From NCBI RefSeq assembly GCF_963678635.1, contig NC_087064.1:59652338-59716337 (forward strand): a stretch of 64,000 bases of DNA. The letters are read 5' to 3'. Below are positions 10,860-23,130 of this stretch, piece by piece. The position numbers and the translations under genes are program-made. The DNA comes from Symsagittifera roscoffensis. Its lineage: Eukaryota > Xenacoelomorpha > Acoela > Convolutidae. Each line of letters opens with the position of its first letter. The stretch's first letter is position 1. The notes beneath the pieces are model-generated. The model was not told the origin of the DNA. It saw only the letters and a program-made list of their open reading frames with translations, and made no database searches.

Positions 10860-12770
10860 GACGAAGGGTCTTGGGACAGTGCGAAGGGTCCCAACACTTG
10901 AGTGGGGGGTCTTGGGACAGTAGGAAGTGTCCCAACACTTGAGCAGGTAGTGTTGGGACAGTGCGAAGTGTCCCAAAGCTTGAGTGAGGGATCTTGGGAC
11001 AGTGCGAAGTGTCCCAACTTTAGGACGAAAATTCTTGGGACAGTAGGAAGTGTCCCAACACTTGAGCAGGTAGTGTTGGGACAGTGCGAAGTGTCCCAAA
11101 GCTTGAGTGAGGGATCTTGGGACAGTGCGAAGTGTCCCAACTATAGGACGAAAATTCTTGGGACAGTGCGAAGTGTCCCAACACTAGAACAAAGAGTTAT
11201 TGGGACAATGCGAAGTGTCTCAACACTAGGAGGAAAGGTCCTGGGACAGTAAGAAGTGTCCCAACACTTGAACAGGTAGTCTTGGGACAGTGCAAAGTGT
11301 CCCAACACTTGAGTGGGAGGTCTTGAGACAGTGCGAAGTGTCCCAACACTAGGACGAAACGTCTTGGGACAGTGTGAAGTGTCCCAACACTTGAGTGGGA
11401 GGTCTTGGGACAGTGCAAAGTGTCCCAACACTTGAGTGAGAGGTCTTGGGACAGTGCGAAGTGTCCCAACACTTGAGTGAGAGGTCTTGGGACAGTACAA
11501 AGTGTCCCAACACTAGAACAGGGGGGTCTTGGGACAGTGCGAAGTGTCCCATTACTTGAACGAAAGGTCTTGGGACAGTGTGAAGTGTCCCAACACTTGA
11601 GCAGGTAGTGTTGGGACAGTGCGAAGTGTCCCAAAGCTTGAGTGAGGGATCTTGGGACAGTGCGAAGTGTCCCAACTTTAGGACGAAAATTCTTGGGACA
11701 GTAGGAAGTGTCCCAACACTTGAGCAGGTAGTGTTGGGACAGTGCGAAGTGTCCCAAAGCTTGAGTGAGGGATCTTGGGACAGTGCGAAGTGTCCCAACT
11801 ATAGGACGAAAATTCTTGGGACAGTGCGAAGTGTCCCAACACTAGAACAAAGAGTTATTGGGACAATGCGAAGTGTCTCAACACTAGGAGGAAAGGTCCT
11901 GGGACAGTACGAAGTGTCCCAACACTTGAACAGGTAGTCTTGGGTCAGTGCAAAGTGTCCCAACACTTGAGTGGGAGGTCTTGAGACAGTGCGAAGTGTC
12001 CCAACACTTGAGTGGGAGGTCTTGGGACAGTGCAAAGTGTCCCAACACTTGAGTGAGAGGTCTTGGGACAGTGCGAAGTGTCCCAACACTTGAGTGAGAG
12101 GTCTTGGGACAGTACAAAGTGTCCCAACACTAGAACAGGGGGGTCTTGGGACAGTGCGAAGTGTCCCATTACTTGAACGAAAGGTCTTGGGACAGTGTGA
12201 AGTGTCCCAACACTTGAACAGGTAGTCTTGGGACAGTGCGAAGTGTCTCAACACTTGAGCAGGTAGTCTTGGGACAGTGCGAAGTGTCCCAACACTTGAG
12301 TGAGAGGTCTTGGGACAGTATGAAGTGTCCCAACACTAGAACAAAGAGGTCTTGGGACAGTGCGAAGTGTCCCAACACTAGGACGAAAGGTCCTGGGACA
12401 GTACGAAGTTACCCAACACTAAAACAAAGAGGTTTTGGGACAGTGCGAAGTGTCCCAACACTTGAACGAAAGGTCTTGGGACAGTGTGAAGTGTCCCAAC
12501 ACTTGAACAGGTAGTCTTGGGACAGTGCGAAGTGTCTCAACACTTGAGCAGGTAGTCTTGGTACAGTACAAAGTGTCCCAACACTTGAGTGGGAGGTCTT
12601 GGGACAGTGCGAAGTGTCCCAACACTAGGACGGAAGGTCTTGGGACAGTGTGAAGTGTCCCAACACTTGAATGAAAGGTCTTGGGACAGTGTGAAGTATC
12701 CCAACACTGGAGCAAAGAGGTCTTGGGACATTGCGACGTGTATCAACACTTGAGCAAAGGGTCCTAGGAG
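10860..12770. repeat. 41-bp hairpin minisatellite, about 46 units
   Basis: Each 41-bp unit has the form TTGGGACA, an 8-base loop (often GTGCGAAG), TGTCCCAA, then a 17-base linker such as CACTTGAGTGAGAGGTC. The two 8-base arms are reverse complements, so every unit can fold as a stem-loop. Linkers vary (CTAGAACAAAGAG, CTTGAGCAGGTAG, TTAGGACGAAAA) and form a higher-order pattern: a block from about 10,940 recurs about 658 bases later, and a smaller block recurs after about 122 bases. Open frames on both strands across it are by-products of the repeat. Confidence 0.95.
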
Positions 12771-12909
12771 AGTTAGAAGACGTCCTGGGATAGTTTGAAC
12801 TCGAATGATTGTTTCTTAAAAGAATTAGGAATATTTTTTTAGAATAAATTTTAGAATCGGAATTTGTAAATATTAAAATTGTAAATAAAGAAAATTGTAA
12901 CTAAAAATC

Positions 12910-13608
12910 ATGAGGCGAAGTAGGGTACCGATAGCAGATAAAAGAGTTCCAGAATCGAAGAAAAGTCAGAACTCGTCGCAACGGAAAGCAACACGATCGG
13001 GGCCGAAAGTAATGAGAAAGAACTTTTCTGTGAACATGGTCAACACAAGAAGTTTAAAGGAACACAAGACGAAAGAAAGCGCTGTGGAAGGACCAACTGT
13101 ACCTGCTATAGAAATCGATCTTGAGACACCAGATCAGAGTGTTGACGAGGTGGAAAGGAAGAAAACAGAATCAACACCAATGCCGAGTGCGGAAGAACAA
13201 GAAAAGAAGCCGACAGAGTTTTCACCAATTGATATTGTAGAGGACACAACAGGCAACACGCCGAAAAAGATAAAAGACGATTCTCAAACAAAAAGAACGT
13301 CGTTCACAGAGAGGATTGTAGCAATGATCGGAATGAAACCAAAAGAGAAAGAGGAGGTGGTACCAACGACCGAGAAAAGCAAAACATTTGGAACAGTTTC
13401 CGTAATAACAAGAAAGGCTAAACAAGACAATGAGCAGATCAAACGCTGGGCGACAGCTAACCATGAAAAAAAAACTTCTCTTGAGCTGAGCGACTTGATG
13501 GCAAAGTTGGAGCAAATCGATAAAAAATTGAAGTGCAGCGAAGAGGATCGACAAATGCTGAAAAAAGAATTATGATACAACAACAACGACGTCCACGAAC
13601 TCGAATGA
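12910..13608 (+). pseudogene. Array unit 1: gag N-terminal segment
   Basis: The best preserved unit: one frame runs from the ATG to a TGA at 13,573, 221 residues, where the other units read on for about 11 codons. The protein is highly charged, with a Lys/Glu/Thr-rich middle and a C-terminal coiled-coil-like end (LMAKLEQIDKKLKCSEEDRQ). It begins MRRSRVPIADKRVPESKK. No catalytic motif is seen. Confidence 0.7.
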
Positions 13609-13743
13609 TGATCACTTAAGATCCCGAACTCGAATGATTTTTTCTTACAAGAATTAGGAATATTTTTTTAAAAAATTTTAAATTTTAGAATCGGAACTTG
13701 TAAATATTAAAATTGTAAATAAAGAAAATTGTAAATAAAAATC

Positions 13744-14445
13744 ATGAGGCGAAGAAGGGTACCGATAGCAGATAAAAGAGTTCCAGAATCAAAGAAAAAT
13801 CATAACTCGTCGCAACGGAAAGCAACACTATCGGGGCCGAAAGTAATGAGAAACAACTTTTCAGTGAACATGGTCAACACAAGAAGCGTAAAGGAACACA
13901 AGATGAAAGAAAGCGCTGTGGAAGGACCAACTGTACCTGCTATAGAAATCGATCTTGAGACACCAGATCAGAGTGTTGATGAGGTGGAAAGGAAGACAAT
14001 GGAACCAACACCAATGCCGAATGCGGAAGAACAAGAAAAGAAGACTATAGAGTTTTCACCAATTGATATTGTAGCGGACACAACAGGCAACACGCCGGAA
14101 ACGATAAAAGACGATTCTCAAACAAAAAGAACGTCGTTCACAGAGAGAATTGCAGCGATGGTCGGAATGAAACCAAGAGAGAAAGAGGAGGTGGTACCAA
14201 CGACCGAGAAAAGCAAAACATTAGGAACAGTTTCCGTAATAACAACAGAGGCCAAACAAGACAATGAGCAGATCAAACGCTGGGCGACAGCTAACCATGA
14301 AAAACACAACTTCTCTTGAGCTGAGCGACTTGATGGCAAAGTTGGAGCAAATCGATAAAAAATTGAAGTGCAGCGAAGAGGATCGACAAATGCTAAAAAA
14401 AAGGAATTACGATACAACAAGAACGACGTCCACGAACTCGAATGA
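13744..14445 (+). pseudogene. Array unit 2: gag N-terminal segment
   Basis: Open for 191 residues, then shifted out of frame at the A-rich site after ANHEK (ACACAAC variant, shared with unit 5). The 3' part is in another frame. The following linker has the AAGATCACGAACTCG variant. Confidence 0.7.
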
Positions 14446-14580
14446 TGATCACTTAAGATCACGAACTCGAATGATTTTTTCTTACAAGAATTAGGAATAC
14501 TTTTTAGAAAAATTTTAAATTTTAGAATCGGAACTTGTAAATATTAAAATTGTAAAAAAAGAAAACTGTAAATAAAAATC

Positions 14581-15283
14581 ATGAGACGAAGAAGGGTACC
14601 GGTAGCAGATAAAAGAGTTCCAGAATCAAATAAAAAATCATAAACTGTCGCAGCGGAAAGCAACACTATCGGGGCCGAAAGTAATGAGAAAGAAATTTTC
14701 AGTGAACATGGTCAACACAAGAAGCGTAAAGAAACACAAGATGAAAGAAAGCGCTGTGGAAGGACCAACTGTACCTGCTATAGAAATCGATCTTGAGACA
14801 CCAGATCAGAAAGTTGACGAGGTGGAAAGGAAGACAACGGAATCAACACCAATGCCGAATGCGGAAGAACAAGAAAAGAAGACGATAGAGTTTTCACCAA
14901 TTGATATTGTAGAGGACACAACAGGCAACACGCCGGAAACGATAAAAGACGATTCTCAAACAAAAAGAACGTCGTTCACAGAGAGGATTGTAGCGATGGT
15001 CGGAAAGAAACCAAGGGAGAAAGAGGAGGTGGTACCAACGACCGAGAAAAGCAAAACATTTGGAACAATTTCCGTAATAACAACAGAGGCCAAACAAGAC
15101 GATGAGCAGATCAAACGCTGGGCGACAGCTAACCATGAAAAAAAAACAAATTTTCTTGAGCTGAGCGACTTGATGGCAAAGTTGGAGCAAATCGATAAAA
15201 AATTGAAGTGCAGCGAAGAGGATCGACAAATGCTTAAAAAAGAATTACGATACAACAAGAACGACGTCCACGAAATTGAATGA
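14581..15283 (+). pseudogene. Array unit 3: gag N-terminal segment
   Basis: Carries the variant ATAAAAAATCATAAACTGTCG near its start, which puts a stop and frameshift after the first 20 codons; unit 6 has the same. From 14,684 the frame is open to the natural end at 15,283. Confidence 0.7.
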
Positions 15284-15402
15284 TGATCACTTAAAATCCC
15301 GAACTCGAATGATTTTTTCTTACAAAAATTAGGAATATTTAAAAAAAAAAAATTAAATTTTAGAATCAGAACTTGTAAATATTAAAATTGTAAATAAAAA
15401 TC

Positions 15403-16106
15403 ATGAGGCGAAGTAGGGTACCGATAGCAGATAAAAGAGGTCCAGAATCAAAGAAAAATCATAACTCGTCGCAACGGAAAGCAACACTATCGGGGCCGAA
15501 AGTAACGAGAAAGAAATTTTCAGTGAACATGGTCAACACAAGAAGCGTAAAGGAACACAAGATGAAAGAAAGCGCTGTAGAAGGACCAAATGTACCTGCT
15601 ATAGAAATCGAGCTTGAGACACCAGATCAGAGTGTTGACGAGGTGGAAAGGAAGACAACGGAATCAACACCAATGCCGAATGCGGAAGAACAAGAAAAGA
15701 AGACGATAGAGTTTTCACCAATTGATATTGTAGAGGACACAATAGGCAACACGCCGGAAACGATAAAAGACGATTCTCAAACAAAAAGAACGTCTTTTGT
15801 TCACAGAGAGAATTGCAGCGATGGTCGGAATGAAACCAAGAGAGAAAGAGGAGGTGGTACCAACGACCGAGAAAAGCAAAACATTTGGAACAGTTTCCGT
15901 AAAAACAACAGAAGCCAAACAAGACGATGAGCAGATCAAACGCTGGGCGACAGCTAACCATGAAAAAAACAACTTCTCTTGAGCTGAGCGACTTGATGGC
16001 AAAGTTGGAACAAATCGATAAAAAATTGAAGTGCAGCGAAGAGGATTGACAAATGCTTAAAAAAGAATTACGATATAACAAGAACGACGTCCACGAACTC
16101 GAATGA
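15403..16106 (+). pseudogene. Array unit 4: gag N-terminal segment
   Basis: Has a 4-base insertion in the TSFTERI codons (reads TTTTGTTCACAGAG), which shifts the frame. The leader is shorter than in the other units, as in unit 7. Confidence 0.7.
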
Positions 16107-16240
16107 TGATCACTTAAGATCCCGAACTCGAATGATTTTTTCTTACAAGAATTAGGAATATTTTTTAAAAAATTTGAAACTTTAGAATCGGAACTTGTAA
16201 ATATTAAAATTTTAAATAAAGAAAATTGTAAATAAAAATC

Positions 16241-16940
16241 ATGAGGCGAAGTATGGTACCGATAGCAGATAAAAGAGGTCCAGAATCAAAGAAAAATCAT
16301 AACTCGTCGCAACGGAAAGCAACACTATCGGGGCCGAAAGTAACGAGAAAGAAATTTTCAGTGAACATGGTCAACACAAGAAGCGTAAAGGAACACAAGA
16401 TGAAAGAAAGCGCTGTGGAAGGACCAACTGTACCTGCTATAGAAATCGAGCTTGAGACACCAGATCAGAGCGTTGACGAGGTGGAAAAGAAGACAACGGA
16501 ATCAACACCAATGCCGAATGCGGAAGAACAAGAAAAGAAGACGATAGAGTTTTCACCAACTGATATTGTAGAGGATACAACAGGCAATACGCCGGAAACG
16601 ATAAAAGACGATTCTCTAACAAAAAGAACGTCGTTCACAGAGAGGATTGCAGCGATGGTCGGAATGAAACCAAGAGAGAAAGAGGAGGTGGTACCAACGA
16701 CCGAGAAAAGCAAAACATTAGGAACAGTTTCCGTAATAACAACAGAGGCCAAACAAGACGATGAGCAGATCAAACGCTGGGCGACAGCTAACCATGAAAA
16801 ACACAACTTCTCTTGAGCTGAGCTACTTGATGGCAAAGTTGGACCAAATCGATAAAAAATTGAAGTGCAGCGAAGAGGATCGACAAATGCTAAAAAAGGA
16901 ATTACGATACAACAAGAACGACGTCCACGAACTCGAATGA
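16241..16940 (+). pseudogene. Array unit 5: gag N-terminal segment
   Basis: Shares the A-rich ACACAAC frameshift with unit 2 and starts the second copy of the three-unit higher-order repeat. Confidence 0.7.
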
Positions 16941-17076
16941 TGATCACTTAAGATCACGAACTCGAATGATTTTTTCTTACAAGAATTAGGAATACTTTTT
17001 AGAAAAATTTTAAATTTTAGAATCGGAACTTGTAAATATTAAAATATTGTAAAAAAAAAAACTGTAAATAAAAATC

Positions 17077-17777
17077 ATGAGACGAAGTAGGGTACCGGTA
17101 GCAGATAAAAGAGTTCCAGAATCAAATAAAAAATCATAAACTGTCGCAGCGGAAAGCAACACTATCGGGGCCGAAAGTAATGAGAAAAAAATTTTCAGTG
17201 AACATGGTCAACACAAGAAGCGTAAAGGAACACAAGATGAAAGAAAGCGCTGTGGAAGGACCAACTGTACCTGCTATAGAAATCGATCTTGAGACACCAG
17301 ATCAGAGTGTTGACGAGGTGGAAAGGAAGACAACGGAATCAACACCAATGCCGAATGCGGAAGAACAAGAAAAGAAGACGATAGAGTTTTCACCAATTGA
17401 TATTGTAGAGGACACAATAGGCAACACGCCGGAAACGATAAAAGACGATTCTCAAACAAAAAGAACGTCGTTCACAGAGAGGATTGTAGCAATGGTCGGA
17501 AAGAAACCAAGAGAGAAAGAGGAGGTGGTACCAACGACCGAGAAAAGCAAAACATTTGGAACAGTTTCCGTAATAACAACAGAGGCCAAACAAGATGATG
17601 AGCAGATAAAACGCTGGGCGACAGCTAACCATGAAAAAAACAAATTTTCTTGAGCTGAGTGACTTGATGGCAAAGTTGGAGCAAATCGATAAAAAATTGA
17701 AGTGCAGCGAAGAGGATCGACAAATGCTTAAAAAAGAATTATGATACAACAAGAACAACGTCCACGAAATTGAATGA
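17077..17777 (+). pseudogene. Array unit 6: gag N-terminal segment
   Basis: Shares the early stop and shift (AAACTGTCGCAGCGG) with unit 3 and the CACGAAATTGAATGA end variant. Open from 17,180 to 17,653. Confidence 0.7.
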
Positions 17778-17896
17778 TGATCACTTAAAATCCCGAACTC
17801 GAATGATTTTTTCTTACAAAAATTAGGAATATTTAAAAGAAAAATTTTAAATTTTAGAATCAGAACTTGTAAATATTAAATTTGTAAATAAAAATC

Positions 17897-18600
17897 ATGA
17901 GGCGAAGTAGGGTACCGATAGCAGATAAAAGAGATCCAGAATCAAAGAAAAATCATAACTCGTCGCAACGGAAAGCAACACTATCGGGGCCGAAAGTAAC
18001 GAGAAAGAAATTTTCAGTGAACATGGTCAACACAAGAAGCGTAAAGGAACACAAGATGAAAGAAAGCGCTGTAGAAGGACCAAATGTACCTGCTATAGAA
18101 ATCGAGCTTGAGACACCAGATCAGAGCGTTGACGAGGTGGAAAAGAAGACAACGGAATCAACACCAATGCCGAATGCGGAAGAACAAGAAAAGAAGGAGA
18201 TAGAGTTTTCACCAACTGATATTGTAGAGGACACAACAGGCAACACGCCGGAAACGATAAAAGACGATTCTCAAACAAAAAGAACGTCGTTCGTTCACAG
18301 AGAGAATTGCAGCGATGGTCGGAATGAAACCAAGAGAGAAAGAGGAGGTTGTACCAACGACCGATAAAAGCAAAACATTTGGAACAGTTTCCGTAAAAAC
18401 AACAGAAACCAAACAAGACGATGAGCAGATCAAACGCTGGGCGACAGCTAACCATGAAAAAAACAACTTCTCTTGAGCTGAGCGACTTGATGGCAAAGTT
18501 GGAACAAATCGATAAAAAATTGAAGTGCAGCGAAGAGGATTGACAAATGCTTAAAAAAGAATTACGATACAACAAGAACGACGTCCACGAACTCGAATGA
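17897..18600 (+). pseudogene. Array unit 7: gag N-terminal segment
   Basis: Carries the 4-base GTTC insertion (CGTTCGTTCACAG) that shifts the frame, as do units 8, 9 and 10. Counterpart of unit 4 in the higher-order repeat. Confidence 0.7.
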
Positions 18601-18734
18601 TGATCACTTAAGATCCCGAACTCGAATGATTTTTTCTTACAAGAATTAGGAATATTTTTTAAAAAATTTGAAATTTTAGAATCGGAACTTGTAAATATTA
18701 AAATTGTAAATAAAGAAAATTGTAAATAAAAATC

Positions 18735-19438
18735 ATGAGGCGAAGTAGGGTACCGATAGCAGATAAAAGAGGTCCAGAATCAAAGAAAAATCATAACTCG
18801 TCGCAACGGAAAGCAACACTATCGGGGCCGAAAGTAACGAGAAAGAAATTTTTAGTGAACATGGTCAACACAAGAAGCGTAAAGGAACACAAGATGAAAG
18901 AAAGTGCTGTGGAAGGACCAACTGTACCTGCTATAGAAATCAATCTTGAGACACCAGATCAGAGTGTTGACGAGGTGGAAAAGAAGACAATGGAATCAAC
19001 ACCAATGCCGAATGCGGAAGAACAAGAAAAGAAGACGATAGAGTTTTCACCAATTGATATTGTAGAGGACACAACAGGCAACACGCCGGAAACGATAAAA
19101 GAGGATTCTCAAACAAAAAGAACGTCGTTCGTTCACACAGAGAATTGCAGCGATGGTCGGAATGAAACCAAGAGAGAAAGAGGAGGTGGTACCAACGACC
19201 GAGAAAAGCAAAACATTTGGAACAGTTTCCGTAAAAACAACAGAGGCCAAACAAGCCGATGAGCAGATCAAACACTGGGCGACAGCTAACCATGAAAAAA
19301 ACAACTTCTCTTGAGCTGAGCGACTTGATGGCAAAGTTGGAACAAATCGATAAAAAATTGAAGTGCAGCGAAGAGGATCGACAAATGCTAAAAAAGGAAT
19401 TACGATACAACAAGAACGACGTCCACGAACTCGAATGA
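18735..19438 (+). pseudogene. Array unit 8: gag N-terminal segment
   Basis: Has the GTTC insertion. Units 8, 9 and 10 form a run of close relatives, which suggests later single-unit duplication. Confidence 0.7.
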
Positions 19439-19574
19439 TGATCACTTAAGATCACGAACTCGAATGATTTTTTCTTACAAGAATTAGGAATACTTTTTTA
19501 AAAAAATTTTAAATTTTAGAATCGGAACTTGTAAATATTAAAATTGTAAATAAAGAAAAATGTAAATAAAAATC

Positions 19575-20279
19575 ATGAGGCGAAGTAGGGTACCGATAGC
19601 AGATAAAAGAGGTCCAGAATCAAAAAAAATCATAACTCGTCGCAACGGAAAGCAACACTATCGGGGCCGAAAGTAACGAGAAAGAAATTTTCAGTGAACA
19701 TGGTCAACACAAGAAGCGTAAAGGAACGCAAGATGAAAGAAAGCGCTGTGGAAGGACCAACTGTACCTGCTATAGAAATCGATCTTGAGACACCAGATCA
19801 GAGTGTTGACGAGGTTGAAAAGAAGACAACGGAATCAACACCAATGCCAAATGCGGAAGAACAAGAAAAGAAGACGATAGAGTTTTCACCAATTGATATT
19901 GTAGAGGACACAATAGGCAACACGCCGGAAACGATAAAAGACGATTCTCAAACAAAAAGAACGTCGTTCGTTCACAGAGAGAATTGCAGCGATGGTCGGA
20001 ATGAAACCAAGAGAGAAAGAGGAGGTGGTACCAACGACCGAGAAAAGCAAAGCATTTGGAACAGTTTCCGTAAAAACAACAGAGGCCAAACAAGACGATG
20101 AGCAGATCAAACGCTGGGCGACAGCTAACCATGAAAAAAACAACTTCTCTTGAGCTGAGCGACTTGATGGCAAAGTTGGAGCAAATCGATAAAAAAAATT
20201 GAAGTGCAGCGAAGAGGATCGACAAATTCTAAAATAGGAATTACGATACAACAAGAACGACGTCCACAAACTCGAATGA
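19575..20279 (+). pseudogene. Array unit 9: gag N-terminal segment
   Basis: Has the GTTC insertion plus a one-base loss near the start (CAAAAAAAATC), so the frame is broken twice. Confidence 0.7.
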
Positions 20280-20414
20280 TGATCACTTAAGATCACGAAC
20301 TCGAATGATTTTTTCTTACAAGAATTAGGAATACTTTTTAAAAAAATTTTAAATTTTAGAATCGGAACTTGTAAATATTAAACTTGTAAATAAAGAAAAT
20401 TGTAAATAAAAATC

Positions 20415-21113
20415 ATGAGGCGAAGTAGGGTACCGATAGCAGATAAAAGAGGTCCAGAATCAAAGAAAAATCATAACTCGTCGCAACGGAAAGCAAATCT
20501 ATCGGGGCCGAAAGTAACGAGAAAGAAATTTTCAGTGAACATGGTCAACAAAAGAAGCGTAAAGGAACACAAGATGAAAGAAAGCGCTGTGAAAGGACCA
20601 ACTGTACCTGCTATAGAAATCGATCTTGAGACACCAGATCAGAGTGTTGACGAGGTGGAAAAGAAGACAACGGAATCAACACCAATTCCGAATGCGGAAG
20701 AACAAGAAAAGAAGACGATAGAGTTTTCACCAACTGATATTGTAGAGGACACAACAGGCAACACGGCGGAAACGATAAAAGACGACTCTCAAACAAAAAG
20801 AATATCGTTCGTTCACAGAGAGAATTGCAGCGATGGTCGGAATGAAACCAAGAGAGAAAGATGAGGTGGTACCAACGATTGAGAAAAGCAAAACATTTGG
20901 AACAGTTTCCGTAATAACAACAGAGGCCAAACAAGACGATGAGCAGATCAAACGCTGGGCGACAGCTAACCATGAAAAAAACAATTTCTCTTGAGCTGAG
21001 TGACTTGATGGCAAATGGAGCAAATCGATAAAAAATTGAAGTGCGAAGAAGATCGACAAATGCTAAAAAAGGAATTACGATACAACAAGAACGACGTCCA
21101 CGAATTCGAATGA
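20415..21113 (+). pseudogene. Array unit 10: gag N-terminal segment
   Basis: Has the GTTC insertion and small deletions near the coiled-coil codons (GCAAATGGAGC and AAGTGCGAAGAAG). Confidence 0.7.
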
Positions 21114-21247
21114 TGATCACTTAAGATCCCGAACTCGAATGATTTTCTCTTACAAAAATTAGGAATATTTTTTAAAAAATTTTAAATTTTAGAATCGGAA
21201 TTTGTAAATATCAAAATTGTAAACAAAGAAAATTGTAAATAAAAATC

Positions 21248-21939
21248 ATGAGGCGAATTAGGGTACCGATAGCAGATAAAAGAGTTCCAGAATCAAAGAA
21301 AAATCATAACTTGTCGCAACGGAAAGCAACACTATCGGGGCCGAAAGTAATGAGAAAGAACTTTTCAGTGAACATGGTCAACACAAGAAGCGTAAAAGAT
21401 GAAAGAAAGTGCTGTGGAAGGACCAACTGTACCTGCTATAGAAATCGATCTTGAGACACCAGATCAGAGTGTTGACAAGGTGGAAAGGAAGACAACGGAA
21501 TCAACACCAATGCCGAATAGGGAAGAACAAGAAAAGAAGACGATAGAGTTTTCACCAATTGATATTGTAGAGGACACGACAGGCAACACGCCGGAAACGA
21601 TAAAAGACGATTCTCAAACAAAAAGAACTTCGTTCACAGAGAGGATTGCAGCGATGGTCGGAATGAAACCAAAAGAGAAAGAGGAGGTGGTACCAACTAC
21701 CGAGAAAAGCAAAACAATTGGAACAGTTTCCGTAATAACAAGAGAGGCCAAACAAGACGATGAGCAGATCAAACGCTGGGCGACAGCTAACCATGAGAAA
21801 AAAAACTTCTTTTGAGCTGAGCGACTTGATGGCAAAGTTGGAGCAAATCGATAAAAAATTGAAGTGCAGCGAAGAGGATCGACAAATGCTAAAAAAGGAA
21901 TTACGATACAACAAGAACGACGTCCACGAACTCGAATGA
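21248..21939 (+). pseudogene. Array unit 11: gag N-terminal segment
   Basis: Lacks the GTTC insertion and resembles unit 1 in several sites (FTERI intact). A 7-base loss in GTAAAGGAACACAAG breaks the frame near codon 50; the rest is open from 21,399 to 21,815. Confidence 0.7.
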
Positions 21940-22074
21940 TGATCACTTAAGATCACGAACTCGAATGATTTTTTCTTACAAGAATTAGGAATACTTTTTA
22001 GAAAAATTTTAAATTTTAGAATCGGAACTTGTAAATATTAAAACTGTAAATAAAAAAAATTGTAAATAAAAATC

Positions 22075-22400
22075 ATGAGGCGAAGTCGGGTACCGATAGC
22101 AGATAAAAGAGTTCCAGAATCAAAGAAAATTCATAACTCGTCGCAACGGAAAGCAACAATATCGGGGTCGAAAGTAATGAGAAAGAATTTTTCAGTGAAC
22201 TTGGTCAATACAAGAAGCGTAAAGGAAGACAAGACGAAAGAAAGCGCTATGGAAGGACCAACTGTACCTGAAGGAATTACGATTGAACAAGAACGAGAAC
22301 CTAGACAACTGCTTCAACCTGGCAAGGGCGACGGAAGAAAAGCTACAGCAGATGTCAGAAAAGGTAGAGGTAGAGGTAGAGGTAATAATTGCAAGATATA
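22075..22400 (+). pseudogene. Array unit 12: internally deleted gag N-terminal segment
   Basis: Matches the other units to about 22,272 (CTGTACCTG), then jumps to the end of the unit (AAGGAATTACGA), a loss of about 470 bases. It then runs on into gag sequence that the other units lack (ENLDNCFNLARATEEKLQQ), which corresponds to 700-790 of the element at the left edge. So this is the unit that connects to the original downstream sequence. The deletion shifts the frame. A GGTAGA triplet repeat follows at about 22,363-22,383. Confidence 0.75.
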
Positions 22401-23130
22401 ACAAGAACACGGATGGTACATATCACAGGCACAACCGCATGGGCTGGAAAACGGCACAACGGGCAATGAGGGATTGCTTCCATGACGCGGCTTGGGCTGA
22501 GTACTTCACTCAGCCAAGAATACCAGAGGGTGCGGTCCGCTTGATTATAGGGGGCAGCCTGATACGAGAACTGACACGAAACAGTCATATTGGCAAGTTG
22601 GAGTCTTGGGTTTTTCTGGAGCTGCGACGCCGCAGATGTTGGCGTCGCTGGAGATGTTAGACATGTTGAAGATGCACACTGTCACTTTGATGATGGGGAC
22701 CAATGACGTGTCCAGGGAAGAGTCAACAAAGGTGATGAGGCTGCACGAGAAGATGAGTTGCATCCTTCAGGAGCTAAGAATTTATCTAGATCCCGCGATA
22801 CTCACCATTTGCACTGTTCCGTACAACATGAAGGCCGGCCAATACGCGAGAGAGATGAATGAGAAAGTGCTCAATATTAACGAGGTAATCAGACAGATTC
22901 AGCAAAGGAGCGTGCTCCCCGTGAGATCGTTGAACGTGGCCGACATGATGGAACGCTCCCTTCCGGACGATGCGTCCTCGGATGGTTTTAATTTTTATAC
23001 GCCCAGGGGCACGGAGTGGCTGAATGGTGTCCTTCAGAGGCACATAAACATGCTAGAGTCAGACATGCATGAAACGGCCGAGTTCACCTTTGGTCTACCC
23101 CCGATACCTCCCTTCTTTGCCACTAGCTAC
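22401..23130 (+). pseudogene. SGNH/GDSL-hydrolase-like domain of the giant element
   Basis: The SGNH family are Ser-His esterases with four sequence blocks. Here block I is seen as RLIIGGSLIREL (Ser kept), block III as LMMGTNDVSR (Asn kept), and block V as SDGFNFYTPRGTEWLN, where the usual His after DG is replaced by Asn. With that His gone the enzyme is probably inactive, unless the annotated block is misaligned. A frameshift sits at a T run near 22,612 (ESWV to LGFSGAA). SGNH domains are known in ORF1 proteins of some LINEs, so a role in retroelements has a precedent. It lies directly after the gag remnant and is followed by an inserted repeat. Confidence 0.55.

Larger units (their letters stand above)
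12797..22272 (+). repeat. Tandem array of twelve gag 5' units, about 835 bp each
   Basis: Twelve units start with an ATG at 12,910, 13,744, 14,581, 15,403, 16,241, 17,077, 17,897, 18,735, 19,575, 20,415, 21,248 and 22,075. Each has about 130 bases of AT-rich leader and about 700 bases that match the gag start at 20-720. At each junction GAACTCGAATGAT ends one unit and, 15 bases later, starts the next, so the repeats meet at a 13-base homology. Units 2-3-4 and 5-6-7 share private variants in the same order, which gives a 2.49-kb higher-order repeat. Spacing runs from 820 to 840 bases. Confidence 0.95.

Noticed and set aside
10699-12749. Many open frames of 60-190 residues on both strands
   Set aside because: They follow the 41-bp repeat, whose length is not a multiple of three and whose units lack frequent stops, so all frames look open. 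The peptides are translations of the hairpin repeat.
10860-12770. Possible CRISPR array
   Set aside because: The linkers are themselves repeated, the units carry no unique spacers, and the setting is an animal genome.
12910-22272. Host multi-copy gene family
   Set aside because: The units match the gag start of the element at 1-700, lie between LTRs, and are mostly frameshifted.
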